NCBI RefSeq assembly: GCF_900105125.1 | Contig: NZ_LT629750.1 | Coordinates: forward strand, 4,367,001 to 4,431,000 | Source of the DNA: Bradyrhizobium canariense | GTDB lineage: Bacteria; Pseudomonadota; Alphaproteobacteria; Rhizobiales; Xanthobacteraceae | Length of the DNA stretch: 64,000 bases | Direction: 5' to 3' | Shown here: positions 56,085-63,940 of the stretch, piece after piece | Layout of the letters: each line of letters starts with the position of its first letter | Position numbering within the stretch: position 1 is the first letter of the stretch | Program-made: the position numbers and the translations under genes | Notes under the pieces: generated by a model | What the model was told of the DNA's origin: nothing | Seen by the model: only the letters and a program-made list of their open reading frames with translations | Databases searched by the model: none

Positions 56085-56561
56085 ATGACGGCAAATTGGG
56101 ACAAGCGGTTCATGGATCTCGCCGTCCACATTGGAAACTGGAGCAAGGATTCAAGCCGCAAGGTCGGCTGTGTGATTGTTGGACCCCACAATGAGATCCG
56201 AGCCACTGGCTATAATGGGTTCCCGCGTGGAGCTGACGATGGCCAAATTGAGAGACATGCGCGCCCACAAAAATATCTCTGGACTGAACACGCCGAGCGC
56301 AATGCGATTTTTAATGCCGCAAGATCAGGAATACCGCTCGAAGGTTGCCGGATCTATGTCCCATGGTTTCCTTGCATGGATTGCGCTAGAGCAATTGTGC
56401 AAGTCGGAATCAAGCAACTCATCGCTGTACGTCCCGATGAAAACGATCCACAGTGGGGGGAGGCATTTAGCGCTGCCCTCGAACTCTTCAAAGAGACCAA
56501 TGTGGAGATACGCTGGTTTGATTTTTCGGATCACGTCGACGATCCCAGCCCCAAGAATTAG
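56085..56561 (+). CDS. dCMP deaminase-like protein in a defence operon
   Basis: 158 residues. Zinc site His69-Ala-Glu71 and Pro96-Cys97-x2-Cys100 (PWFPCMDC), with GYNGFPRGADD as the substrate loop. It resembles deoxycytidylate deaminases, which turn dCMP to dUMP. It begins three bases after the STAND gene, so it belongs to the same operon. It could alter nucleotide pools during infection, as other deaminase-based defences do, or provide housekeeping function after capture. Confidence 0.84.
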   Translation: MTANWDKRFMDLAVHIGNWSKDSSRKVGCVIVGPHNEIRATGYNGFPRGADDGQIERHARPQKYLWTEHAERNAIFNAARSGIPLEGCRIYVPWFPCMDCARAIVQVGIKQLIAVRPDENDPQWGEAFSAALELFKETNVEIRWFDFSDHVDDPSPKN

Positions 56562-56658
56562 CTGCGCGAGGCTTGTCATTCTAGGCAAGCCTGAACTAAA
56601 GGATGGATGTTCGTTCAGGAAGCACTAAGGAACGGCGCGTCCGCGAGACCCAAATGGC

Positions 56659-57510
56659 TCATGCTTTAGCGAACGTCGCCCTCAGATATCTATCAGTGTC
56701 GGCACGATCCCCGGAGTTCCATTGGCCGCAGTAGGGACAGCCCGATCTGACTGAGACGATTCGCTCTGCGGAGCGGGCTCTTTCACCTTGATAATTTATG
56801 AACTGCTTGGGTACGCCCAATTCTGTGCAAGCGATCATAAACTCGGTTACTGCGAGCGACGCAATCACGCCGTTGATCGAAACCACGGACGGACCTGCCT
56901 GATTCAGGTGGGCTCGATGAATGCCGTAAACGGCTTCACGGTTCAGTCGGTCCGTAGGGCTTTCTAGAAACGCTTGTATCTCCGTTTGGTCAAGCTCTCC
57001 GAAGCAAAAGAGACACCCCGGGGCCTCCGTTTTGAAAACGACTCTTCCACCGAACGAACCTTCCAAAACGTCTGACGCCAAGTCGAGATACGGCTTAGCA
57101 TAGGCGGTGCTCACATCGTTGAGCACAAACCGGGGACCGTCACTGTCTAGACATCCGAATACATAGTCGGCATCTCGAATCGCTGAGAATGCGCCTGGAC
57201 TTATCAGATTATTCGGGACCGTGACGACTTTGATAGAGGGATCGATACTCTGCGCCAACCGCCAAGCAACGTCGACCTTACTTGTCCCCGGAACAGGATC
57301 GTTGTCTCTAACTCCAACGTATCTGTTCTTGTTTGATGTCGAAATTTGTTCCCCGTCGACTAGGTAGAGGGCGCCTACTCCCAGAAGCGCCAATTGCTGA
57401 ACGACGTGACTGCCGAGCCCGCCAACGCCAACTACAGCTACTTTGGTTTGGCGTAACTTTCTCTGACCTTTCTCTCCAAATAGTCGGATGTTGCGATCAA
57501 AACGAGTCAT
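56659..57510 (-). CDS. E1-like ThiF-family adenylyltransferase of a ubiquitin-like system
   Basis: 283 residues from ATG 57510 (AGGAA upstream). FDRNIRLFGEKGQRKLRQTKVAVVGVGGLGSHVVQQL is the adenylation Rossmann start; DxDSD in GCLDSDGPRF and two CxxC pairs (CLFC, CPYC) for zinc follow. Apart from these, Cys135-type residues are few and no separate catalytic-Cys domain is visible, which is unusual for an E1. The gene overlaps the JAB gene and is last in the Ubl operon. Confidence 0.83.
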   Translation of the reverse strand: MTRFDRNIRLFGEKGQRKLRQTKVAVVGVGGLGSHVVQQLALLGVGALYLVDGEQISTSNKNRYVGVRDNDPVPGTSKVDVAWRLAQSIDPSIKVVTVPNNLISPGAFSAIRDADYVFGCLDSDGPRFVLNDVSTAYAKPYLDLASDVLEGSFGGRVVFKTEAPGCLFCFGELDQTEIQAFLESPTDRLNREAVYGIHRAHLNQAGPSVVSINGVIASLAVTEFMIACTELGVPKQFINYQGERARSAERIVSVRSGCPYCGQWNSGDRADTDRYLRATFAKA

Positions 57511-58024
57511 TCTTGATTCCTTTCCATCTTTCGACTGAAAGATTGGTTGGGGACAAGGCGCGCTCACCAGCATTTATCGCGTGAAGCGCAGTCGGGTGGC
57601 GCGCCGCGACCGTCCATACTAACGCGTCGAAAGTATTGCCAGCTACCACGATCGCCACATACGGCTGGCCGCGAAGTCGCCATTGCATATGGGGCACTGT
57701 TTCCTGGAGACCGAGAAAATCGAAGGTCGAGAAAGCCGCACGATGCGAGCCTGGATGCGAGTGAACTTCGATTAGACATGCGCGCTGCATATGAGCACGT
57801 TTGATCAGATGTGCACGGGTCGTGTCCTGTAGCTCTAGGTAGTCGCCGCTTTGCGAGGCAAAGTCTCGATCGGTCATCAGTTGATGATCAATTACCTGAA
57901 TGGTGCTCAGGTCAGCTTCGTACTGGCCGAACAGGAATGCGGCCTGCTCCTTTTCCGAACGCGTCTGCAGCAGGTGTCTGGAAACGATGCTCCAAATATT
58001 TGGATCGATGCTGATCGCGGTCAT
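57497..58024 (-). CDS. JAB/JAMM metallopeptidase (deubiquitinase-like)
   Basis: 175 residues. The JAMM motif is complete: Glu26 in EQAAFLFG, His88-Ser-His90-Pro (EVHSHPG) and Ser99...Asp102 (FSTFD), in the H-x-H-(x)n-S-x2-D spacing. Such enzymes process Ubl precursors or remove Ubl from targets. Its ATG overlaps the E2 stop (ATGA). Together with Ubl, E2 and E1 genes this completes a conjugation set. Confidence 0.88.
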   Translation of the reverse strand: MTAISIDPNIWSIVSRHLLQTRSEKEQAAFLFGQYEADLSTIQVIDHQLMTDRDFASQSGDYLELQDTTRAHLIKRAHMQRACLIEVHSHPGSHRAAFSTFDFLGLQETVPHMQWRLRGQPYVAIVVAGNTFDALVWTVAARHPTALHAINAGERALSPTNLSVERWKGIKNDSF

Positions 58025-58407
58025 GGTCCCTCACGAAGGCGGGCGATAAAACTGCGAGCCCAACCCCAAAGATTTGAACCAGACGATAGATCGTTGGTCG
58101 CAAACCATCCCTCCGGCGCCCACGAGAAGAACGTCCATTGACCGGGAAACGGCGGAGCGACCGGCGGCGAGCCAGCTTGGTATGGCTGGCCTCCGAAGCG
58201 GAGTTCTGATGGAGCAAAAAAGCCGTAAGGCTCCGCACCGGGATAGCCCGGCCGAAGATTGAATGTGACTGACGTCGAGAGGCACTGGCACAGTTCGGGC
58301 GTCGGATAACGAGGCACAAGGAACCAATCGCCCTGTTCTCGATATTCGACGTCCTCGCCGTAATGGCGGCGAAGCAACGCGAGTTCCTGCGCAATCCTCT
58401 CTCGCAT
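58021..58407 (-). CDS. E2-like protein (Prok-E2 family E type) lacking a canonical catalytic Cys
   Basis: 128 residues from ATG 58407 (GAGGGG upstream; ATG 58425 is in frame but overlaps the Ubl gene). VTFNLRPGYPGAEPYGFF and FFSWAPEGWFATNDLSSGSNLWG match the E2 fold of the prokaryotic family-E type. The only cysteines (ELCQC) lie before the conserved PGYP strand, not after it as in canonical E2s. The charge-transfer step must differ if it is functional. Confidence 0.72.
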   Translation of the reverse strand: MRERIAQELALLRRHYGEDVEYREQGDWFLVPRYPTPELCQCLSTSVTFNLRPGYPGAEPYGFFAPSELRFGGQPYQAGSPPVAPPFPGQWTFFSWAPEGWFATNDLSSGSNLWGWARSFIARLREGP

Positions 58408-58409
58408 CG

Positions 58410-58661
58410 TCAGCCCCTCTTCCATCGGATTCGCTTGCCGAAACCAAGACCTGGCTTGATTTCGATCCGCTCACCCGGGTTCAGGGTGCGCTCCGTATTT
58501 TCTCGGTCGACCATGATGACGCCTTGAGCTGGGTCCCAACCTCCCAACCGCGCAATCTCTTCTGTCGTGATGGTCGGATGCCCCCAAGCGACAGCTCGCC
58601 CTTCGATCTCCAATTCGAAGATCTCGGCAGGGCCAGAACGATCGGCGACTGAAACATTCAT
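58410..58661 (-). CDS. Ubiquitin-like (beta-grasp) protein
   Basis: 83 residues from ATG 58661, which has GGAG six bases upstream (ATG 58673 is an alternative). EIFELEIEGRAVAWGHPTITTEEIARLGG followed by GVIMVDRENTERTLNPGERIEIKPG has the strand/helix pattern of multi-ubiquitin domains. It ends KRG, one Gly at the very C-terminus. It is the first gene of the operon; E2, JAB and E1 genes follow. Confidence 0.72.
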   Translation of the reverse strand: MNVSVADRSGPAEIFELEIEGRAVAWGHPTITTEEIARLGGWDPAQGVIMVDRENTERTLNPGERIEIKPGLGFGKRIRWKRG

Positions 58662-58700
58662 GATCAGCTCCATTGGTGTCTACCACTGTAATACGAATAC

Positions 58701-58785
58701 GTCTGAAATAGCAGACAAGGCAGCGCATGTCAACCGATTCAGACTAAATTGTCTGATTGACTGTACAAGGCGAGCGCTATATGAC
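58701..58785. promoter_or_regulatory. Divergent promoters with two matching palindromic operators
   Basis: Two 16-base inverted repeats of mirrored halves: GTCTG-aaatag-CAGAC (58701-58716) and CAGAC-taaatt-GTCTG (58740-58755). On the minus strand TTGACA (58733-58728), 17 bases, TATTTC (58710-58705) reads as the Ubl operon promoter, and the first palindrome covers its -10. On the plus strand TTGACT (58757-58762), 17 bases, TATGAC (58780-58785) fits the regulator gene, with the second palindrome just before its -35. This is a good candidate for control by the Xre protein encoded alongside. Confidence 0.65.
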
Positions 58786-58808
58786 GACGTTCTCTAAGGG
58801 AGAAATGC

Positions 58809-59129
58809 GTGAGCCTGGCAAGCAAGCTATTGAAACTCAGACAGGAATCGGAAGAGTCGCTTCAGGGAGTGGCCGACGCGGTGGGCGCCTCGCGCGCGCA
58901 CATTTGGGAGGTCGAGACTGGCCGCACAAAGAACCCGTCTCTGGATCTCATTCGGCGGCTCGCAGACCATTTCAAAGTGAGCGTCGCCTGGCTGGTGGGT
59001 GAAATTCCCGAAGAAAAATCTGATAACAAAACGGCGACGCTGTATCGTACGTTACAGTCGCTATCCCCGGAAAATCAGCAACATATTCAAGCTATTATCG
59101 ACTCGATGCGAAAATCCGAAAGCGAGTAG
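58809..59129 (+). CDS. Xre-family HTH regulator of the Ubl operon
   Basis: 106 residues from GTG 58809 with GGGAG upstream. SLQGVADAVGASRAHIWEVETGRTKNPSLDLIRRLADHFKV is the Xre HTH; a short helical C-terminus (about 70-106) could dimerise. It is divergent from the Ubl operon across a pair of palindromic operators, so repression of the operon and autoregulation is the simplest model. No peptidase domain is attached, so how it would sense a trigger is not visible. Confidence 0.83.
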   Translation: MSLASKLLKLRQESEESLQGVADAVGASRAHIWEVETGRTKNPSLDLIRRLADHFKVSVAWLVGEIPEEKSDNKTATLYRTLQSLSPENQQHIQAIIDSMRKSESE

Positions 59130-59275
59130 ACCCTCCAGCGCCGCGCGTTGACCCGTGCAGGTTCCTAAGGGTACTGTGATTCGCCTCGCCTTCTTCGCAA
59201 ACATTGCCATGGAAACCCTCTTAGCCCGGCGCGTTCTCGCCCAAGTGAATGCGCTTGCCGTACGAGAGAGGAATC

Positions 59276-59482
59276 ATGCCGAACCGATCGACGAGTCATA
59301 GTGATGCGGTTTCCCCAGTGACGATCGACGAGTTGGAGCAGCGGGTTGAAGCATGGGTATCCTCGACGGAGGGTACGGCCCAACTACTGGCAACAAAAGA
59401 TGCGGCGCGAATCGCGGCAGAAAAGGTTACTACTGACGCTCAGGTTGAAATCGAGCAGCTGCGGCAGACCGTAACTCTATAA
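59276..59482 (+). CDS. Small helical protein, unknown
   Basis: 68 residues from ATG 59276 (GAGAGGA upstream). A short polar N-terminus is followed by coiled-coil-like helix (ELEQRVEAWVSSTEG...AEKVTTDAQVEIEQLRQTV). It lies 40 bases ahead of the cysteine-protease candidate in the same direction and may be its partner. No family is recognised. Confidence 0.55.
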   Translation: MPNRSTSHSDAVSPVTIDELEQRVEAWVSSTEGTAQLLATKDAARIAAEKVTTDAQVEIEQLRQTVTL

Positions 59483-59522
59483 TTGCGATTGCTTGCTGCG
59501 AATTTTCGCGGGAGGCGACACT

Positions 59523-61073
59523 ATGACGACATACGAGGTGGAAGATTATTCCGTCTCGAATCTGGGCGCGCGACTGAATCGCCATAGCCATCAAGGAGAT
59601 GGCTATAGCGAGGCCAAATCCCATCTTTCATACTTCGACGAATATTTTTCGTCGGTCGGCGCCAAGACCATTCTAACCGAGCATCCGTACACCGATCGCG
59701 ACTATCTTGAGGATTACGCAGCATATTATGCGCGATGTCACGCGGAGTATGGAAGACGATGCGCGCGTCTACACTTTTTCAGCAGCGGCTTCGATACAAC
59801 TCTTATTTCCAAAGCTATCGAAGGTGATGCGGCTGCCGTCGACACGCTGAAGACTTCTTACCTGGGCTTCGTCGTTGTTAAACCGCTGCCATCAACCGTT
59901 ATTGGTCGAACGTGTCTCGTTACCTACGGCAATGTTGGTCGGAATCGAGCCTTTCCCACGACTCGCCCCTACACGGTCCACATTTTTGGGATTGAACTCA
60001 CTGTTCAATCCCTCCCATTCCAAGAGCAAGATACGGACGTAGCGGCCTGTGCAACGAGTGCGCTGTGGTCAGTGTTCAACGCCACCGGTCATCTTTTCCA
60101 GCATCATATTCCGTCACCGGCTGAAATTACCAAGGCTGCTGCCTCATCTCAGCGGCTGGTAAATCGAACCCTTCCGGCCGGCGACGGACTAACGGCGGAA
60201 CAAATGGCCGACGCAATTCGCAGTGTTGGCCTAGAGCCGCTCTACATCAATGCGAAAAATCTTGGGCTGCTCTTGATAAGCGCCAGCGCATATCTACGCG
60301 CGAAGATTCCGTGTCTACTCATGGGAGCAATTTTTGAGTGCATACTAGGCACTCCCGAGCGCCGATTGGGCCATCATGCAATTGCCCTCGCTGGATTTGG
60401 CGTACCGAAAGGACCCCCAGTGTCCTATGACGCAACCTTATTTTCTGCGCCTTCGACGACCCGCATCTATGCTCACGACGATCAAGTTGGGCCTTTCTCC
60501 CGTCTCCAAATTGACAGAACGAAGCCGTATCCACTCCTGACATCTTGGATTGATCGCAATAAAAACAGAGGGAATGTTTTCTTCGAGCCCGAAATCCTAT
60601 TGGTTCCGCTTTATCACAAGATTCGCGTTCCAATTACGTCCGTCATTTCCACGATTGCCGCGCTGGATCGCTGGCTAGAGACCGCGCGAAACGCCAATGT
60701 CCTATCCCTGGCCGATCAAATCGAATGGGACATCGTGCTGACCGAAAACTCCGATTTCAAGAGTGATGTCTACCGAGACACCACGATCATATCCGGTTTT
60801 CGGAAGGCAATTTTGGAGGACGATCTTCCTCGATACCTGTGGCGCGTGAGCGCCATGTCAGGTGGACAAAGACTATTCGATTTATTGTTTGACGCCACCG
60901 ATCTACTGCAGGGCGGGCACATAACGCGAGGCTTGCCCTATTCAAGAGCCGCCTGTCTTAGCATTGCGGTACTCGCCAAGAATCCCGCCGCTCAGAGTTA
61001 TATCAAGCTCACGGGCAATCGAGGCTTGGAAATGGCATTGAGATGGTTCGCCAACAATGCGCTGGTTTTCTGA
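59523..61073 (+). CDS. Papain/C39-like cysteine-protease candidate
   Basis: 516 residues with GGGAGG upstream of ATG 59523. The middle contains DTDVAACATSALWSVFNATGHLF (Cys176) and, about 108 residues on, RLGHHAIALAGFGV (His284/285), with an Asp a few residues later (SYDATLF). Cys followed by a His in a GHH-A-I-A-L strand is the C39/papain-fold pattern. The N-terminal 150 and C-terminal ~200 residues are unassigned. It sits next to the Ubl locus but on the opposite strand, so a shared role is only possible, not shown. Confidence 0.62.
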   Translation: MTTYEVEDYSVSNLGARLNRHSHQGDGYSEAKSHLSYFDEYFSSVGAKTILTEHPYTDRDYLEDYAAYYARCHAEYGRRCARLHFFSSGFDTTLISKAIEGDAAAVDTLKTSYLGFVVVKPLPSTVIGRTCLVTYGNVGRNRAFPTTRPYTVHIFGIELTVQSLPFQEQDTDVAACATSALWSVFNATGHLFQHHIPSPAEITKAAASSQRLVNRTLPAGDGLTAEQMADAIRSVGLEPLYINAKNLGLLLISASAYLRAKIPCLLMGAIFECILGTPERRLGHHAIALAGFGVPKGPPVSYDATLFSAPSTTRIYAHDDQVGPFSRLQIDRTKPYPLLTSWIDRNKNRGNVFFEPEILLVPLYHKIRVPITSVISTIAALDRWLETARNANVLSLADQIEWDIVLTENSDFKSDVYRDTTIISGFRKAILEDDLPRYLWRVSAMSGGQRLFDLLFDATDLLQGGHITRGLPYSRAACLSIAVLAKNPAAQSYIKLTGNRGLEMALRWFANNALVF

Positions 61074-61456
61074 AGCCGCGCAAGAATCGATCCCACATGA
61101 CGCTAAGTGTCGTGAACCAGCCGCGACGTTTCTGGCCTAAAATCACCCTTCCACCGGGCCAGTCGTCACCCCTTCGACAGCCGGCTCAATGACGCGACGG
61201 TGAATACACTCGTCGAGAACCTTAAAGCCGAACACGAGGCATGGATCGCGGCATACAGTAGTCGAGTAGGGTCCCGAGATGGCCTGACGTAAACGCAACG
61301 TTCCTAATCGCGAACCGCCTCGAAGCGCTTGGCAATTCCGCGCAGATTGCCTTGTTTCGGTGTAGATTCTTGGAATGTTGGTATCCATGTGGGTATCGAC
61401 ATTTTGTAACGAGAAAAAACGAAATGAAAGCAATAAGGTGGCCGTCCAATTCAACG
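61074..61456. other. Gap between cargo and right attachment repeat
   Basis: About 380 bases. Short open frames only; no gene with a convincing start or product. It ends at the tRNA-Leu-derived repeat. Confidence 0.45.
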
Positions 61457-61487
61457 CCGGCCAGGGCACCATCCTACCGTCCGCCCT
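61457..61487. repeat. Right attachment repeat of the island (tRNA-Leu 3' end)
   Basis: 31 bases matching 9745-9776 with one G missing; 24 bases (61464-61487) are exact. The preceding bases TTCAACG also resemble the tRNA T loop, so homology reaches into the T arm. It should be the downstream copy made by the integrase at 9939-11156. Confidence 0.87.
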
Positions 61488-61495
61488 CATTCGCT

Positions 61496-62150
61496 AGCGA
61501 AAAAGACTACAAGCAATCCGACGGTGGTGGACTTTTCATGCTGGTCACCACGACCGGATCAAAGCTCTGGCGCTTTAGCTATCGCTTCGATGCCAAGCAG
61601 AAGCTGCTCGCCCTTGGTCAGTATCCGGTGACATCACTCGCGGACGCGCGCATCAAGCGAGACAACGCAAAAAGATTGCTTGCCGAAGGCATCGATCCCT
61701 CAGCCAACCGCAACGCGCGCTCGGAGCACTATTGGCGCTGTATTCGGCTTTGCCATAGCAACGAGTCGCGCAGAACGTGATCCAACCGCGGACCTGCGTG
61801 GCGCGCTCATCACGCCCACCGTTACTCACCGGGCGACAATTGTCGAACCCAAAGCTGTCGGCGCCTGCTGCGTGCAATCGATGGCTTTGAGGGACATGCC
61901 GTAACGAGGCTGGCGCTGAAACTGGCGCCACTGGTTTTTGTTCGACCTGGGGAGCTTCGGCACGCCGAATGGACCGAGTTCGACTTGGCTGCCGCCGAGC
62001 GGCGTACACCCGCCAAAAAGATGAAAATGAGACGACCTCATCAGGTGCCGCTTGCGATTCAAGCGCTTGCCGTCCTTACGATAGCGCGCAGCAGCGGGCA
62101 TTCGAAAACTTCCGGACAGCAGCGGCGGAGAGAGAATTTTTCGGACTGTA
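61496..62150 (+). pseudogene. Degraded second integrase of the same family
   Basis: Fragments align with the intact integrase: KDYKQSDGGGLFMLV...LLALGQYPVTSLADARIKRDNAKRLLAEGIDPSANRN, then after a deletion ARSTIGAVFGFAIATSRAERDPTADLRGALITP in another frame, then RPGELRHAEWTEFDLAAAE and KKMKMRRPHQVPL in further frames. The catalytic HxxR, His and Tyr region is absent. It follows the right repeat by eight bases, the same relative position as the intact integrase at the left. Confidence 0.88.
62077..62150. repeat. Second copy of the 11561-11632 segment
   Basis: TACGATAGCG then TTCCGGACA and AGAGAGAATTTTTCGG align with 11561-11632. At the left the segment lies beyond the HTH gene; here it directly follows integrase residues, so the DNA between (integrase C-terminus and excisionase) has been deleted. 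Confidence 0.6.
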
Positions 62151-62223
62151 TTAGCGACGTCGAAGTATTCGCGCCGGCGCTATCGTATCCCATGCGATAC
62201 GCTTAGAAGCGAGGCTGATCGAC

Positions 62224-62279
62224 TAAGCGTTGCCCTCCGAAGGCAAAGGTTCCACGTTCGAATCGTGTCGGGTGCGCCA
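62224..62279 (+). tRNA. 3' fragment of tRNA-Arg(CCG), likely an old attachment site
   Basis: The anticodon stem TTGCC/GGCAA around CTCCGAA gives anticodon CCG; a T arm CACG-TTCGAAT-CGTG and acceptor strand CGGGTGC, G and CCA follow (62277-62279). The 5' acceptor strand and D arm are not recognisable, so it is not an intact tRNA gene. A tRNA 3' end alone is what tyrosine-integrase insertion leaves behind. Confidence 0.75.
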
Positions 62280-62439
62280 GCTTTTTCTTTGTTTTACAAC
62301 GCGATATGCAGCCGCACAGCCTGAGGCTTGAGTTCTGGTTCATTCGCGCGAGTAAGCAATTGGGAGAAAATTTCTAAACGCGCTTGAATTGGCGCTCGAA
62401 ATGCAGGTCGGTCCGGCCCATCGAGAGGAAGTTGTTCGG

Positions 62440-62886
62440 GCTAGGTCGAGTTAGCGGGAGGTAGCGAGACATCCACAACGTCCGCTTTGCGCTGGTCCAG
62501 CGCGTCCCTCATGTCCAGCAAACCTGCGACCCCCCCAAGCCGCGACTTCGCCGACGCTGTGGCCGGCAACGATGAGCCGGTCGGGCATCCGGTCTCGCAG
62601 TGCCGCCGCGGCGGCCAGCGCCTGCAGAGTATTTGACCGAGGCGATTGAGCGCCATGATCTCCATGATTGCGGTCTCGCGGCGCGAGCGGTGCCCGAAAT
62701 CCGCGTTCAGTGCCTCCTCGATCTCGGCGCGATGCGCGACGACCGTCTCGCGCAGTTCCTGAGCGTCGCACGGCGGTGGGGGAGCGAGGGCGTGCCTTCG
62801 CGCAGAATGGCGGCGCGCTGGCGACCGAGGATCTGGGAAAGCGGAGTGGAGTCGGCCTTGGTTTCAAATGGGATCATCGCGTTCAT
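62440..62886 (-). pseudogene. Chimeric, frameshifted remnant: aldehyde dehydrogenase N-terminus joined to acyltransferase
   Basis: From ATG 62886 the frames give ILREGTPSL, then LRETVVAHRAEIEEALNADFGHRSRRETAI (the N-terminus of coniferyl-aldehyde-dehydrogenase-like enzymes), broken by frameshifts. Near 62640 it switches to TLQALAAAAALRDRMPDRLIV and AGHSVGEVAAWG, the nucleophile motif of MdcH/FabD-type malonyl transferases, which breaks again at a run of seven C (62530-62536). Two unrelated genes have been joined by deletion. Confidence 0.72.
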
Positions 62887-62935
62887 GGTTCCTCAAAGTT
62901 GACAGGAGAAACTTGAGAGGCAAACTGGCATGCGA

Positions 62936-63940
62936 TCATCGCAAGCAATGGCTCTGGCGCCATCGCAGCGGGGTCAGGCCCGAAAAACGTTTGAAGGCCA
63001 CCGTGAAGTGCGCCTGGGAACCGAATCCCACCGCCAAAGCCAGTTCGGCAATGGGCATGTCGGTCGTCGCGAGCATGGCCTGCGCTTTGGCGATGCGGCG
63101 GCGGACCAGATATTCATGCGGGCGAACGCCCGTGGCTGCGCGAAACTGCGCCGCGAAATGCATGCAGCTCAAGCCTGCGGCACCGGCGACATCGGCAAGC
63201 GCCACCGGAGAGTCGAGATGGGCCTCGATGAATTCGTTGACGCGCTTCAGTCGCCATCTGGGAAGCGCGGTGATCTTTCGAGCGGATGGCGGCGAGACCT
63301 CGCTATAGAGCCGGAGTAGGTGCGTCACGATCGCCAGGCCGAGGAAATCGGCAAAAAGGCAACCATCTGCACCGTCGATCGACAACAGGGTGGTGCCGAG
63401 TTTCTCCAGCAGCGCATCCCGGGCAGGCAGGGGATCTCGCAGAGCCACCCCATCGGTCGGCCACTTGCCATGCGACCAGTCGAAGCACTCCATGAGAAGC
63501 GCATTCGGAATGTGAAAGTGCAGAATGTCATAGGGCCGCGCATAGACGACATCTGCCGGCAGCCCCGGCGGCGTAATCTGGATGACGCCAGGAACGACGT
63601 CCTGGTGCTGAAACGATCTCGGTCCCACTCGCAGCGACAGCCTGGTGGGCTGTAGAATGACGGCGAGGATGTGATAATCGCCGGCGATTTCGAACGAATG
63701 CTGGTCGCGGTCCGCCCCCTGCCAGCGCGAGACCACCAGCCGCGGGACGCGCTGGTCCATGCCGTCCGGCTTGTCCGGCAGCCGCCACTTCCGCTCCTTG
63801 TAGATGACAGGACGATGTGGCCTGGGTCTTTCGAGCGAGATCAGCAGTCTGGGACTGTCCGCCCTGTCGTGGGCACCCGGCCCGGGCTCGAGCTCCTGCG
63901 GTTCATTGCCAAAGAATTCGAGAACGCTGCTGTCCGTCAT
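62936..63940 (-). CDS. AraC-family transcriptional regulator
   Basis: 334 residues from ATG 63940. The C-terminal ~100 residues have two HTH motifs (SPVALADVAGAAGLSCMHFAAQFR; MPIAELALAVGFGSQAHFTVAFKRFSGLTP), the AraC/XylS hallmark. The N-terminal part is a probable effector-binding or cupin-like region with no named ligand. It lies upstream of the remnant of an aldehyde dehydrogenase gene that it may have regulated. The gene is intact. Confidence 0.9.
   Translation of the reverse strand: MTDSSVLEFFGNEPQELEPGPGAHDRADSPRLLISLERPRPHRPVIYKERKWRLPDKPDGMDQRVPRLVVSRWQGADRDQHSFEIAGDYHILAVILQPTRLSLRVGPRSFQHQDVVPGVIQITPPGLPADVVYARPYDILHFHIPNALLMECFDWSHGKWPTDGVALRDPLPARDALLEKLGTTLLSIDGADGCLFADFLGLAIVTHLLRLYSEVSPPSARKITALPRWRLKRVNEFIEAHLDSPVALADVAGAAGLSCMHFAAQFRAATGVRPHEYLVRRRIAKAQAMLATTDMPIAELALAVGFGSQAHFTVAFKRFSGLTPLRWRQSHCLR

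Noticed and set aside
9777..61456. CRISPR array
   Set aside because: No regularly spaced direct repeats of 24-40 bases were seen; the repeats found are two-copy tRNA-derived or LysR duplications.
62224..62279. Intact tRNA-Arg gene
   Set aside because: The anticodon stem, T arm and 3' end are present but the 5' acceptor strand and D arm are not recognisable, so it is called a fragment.
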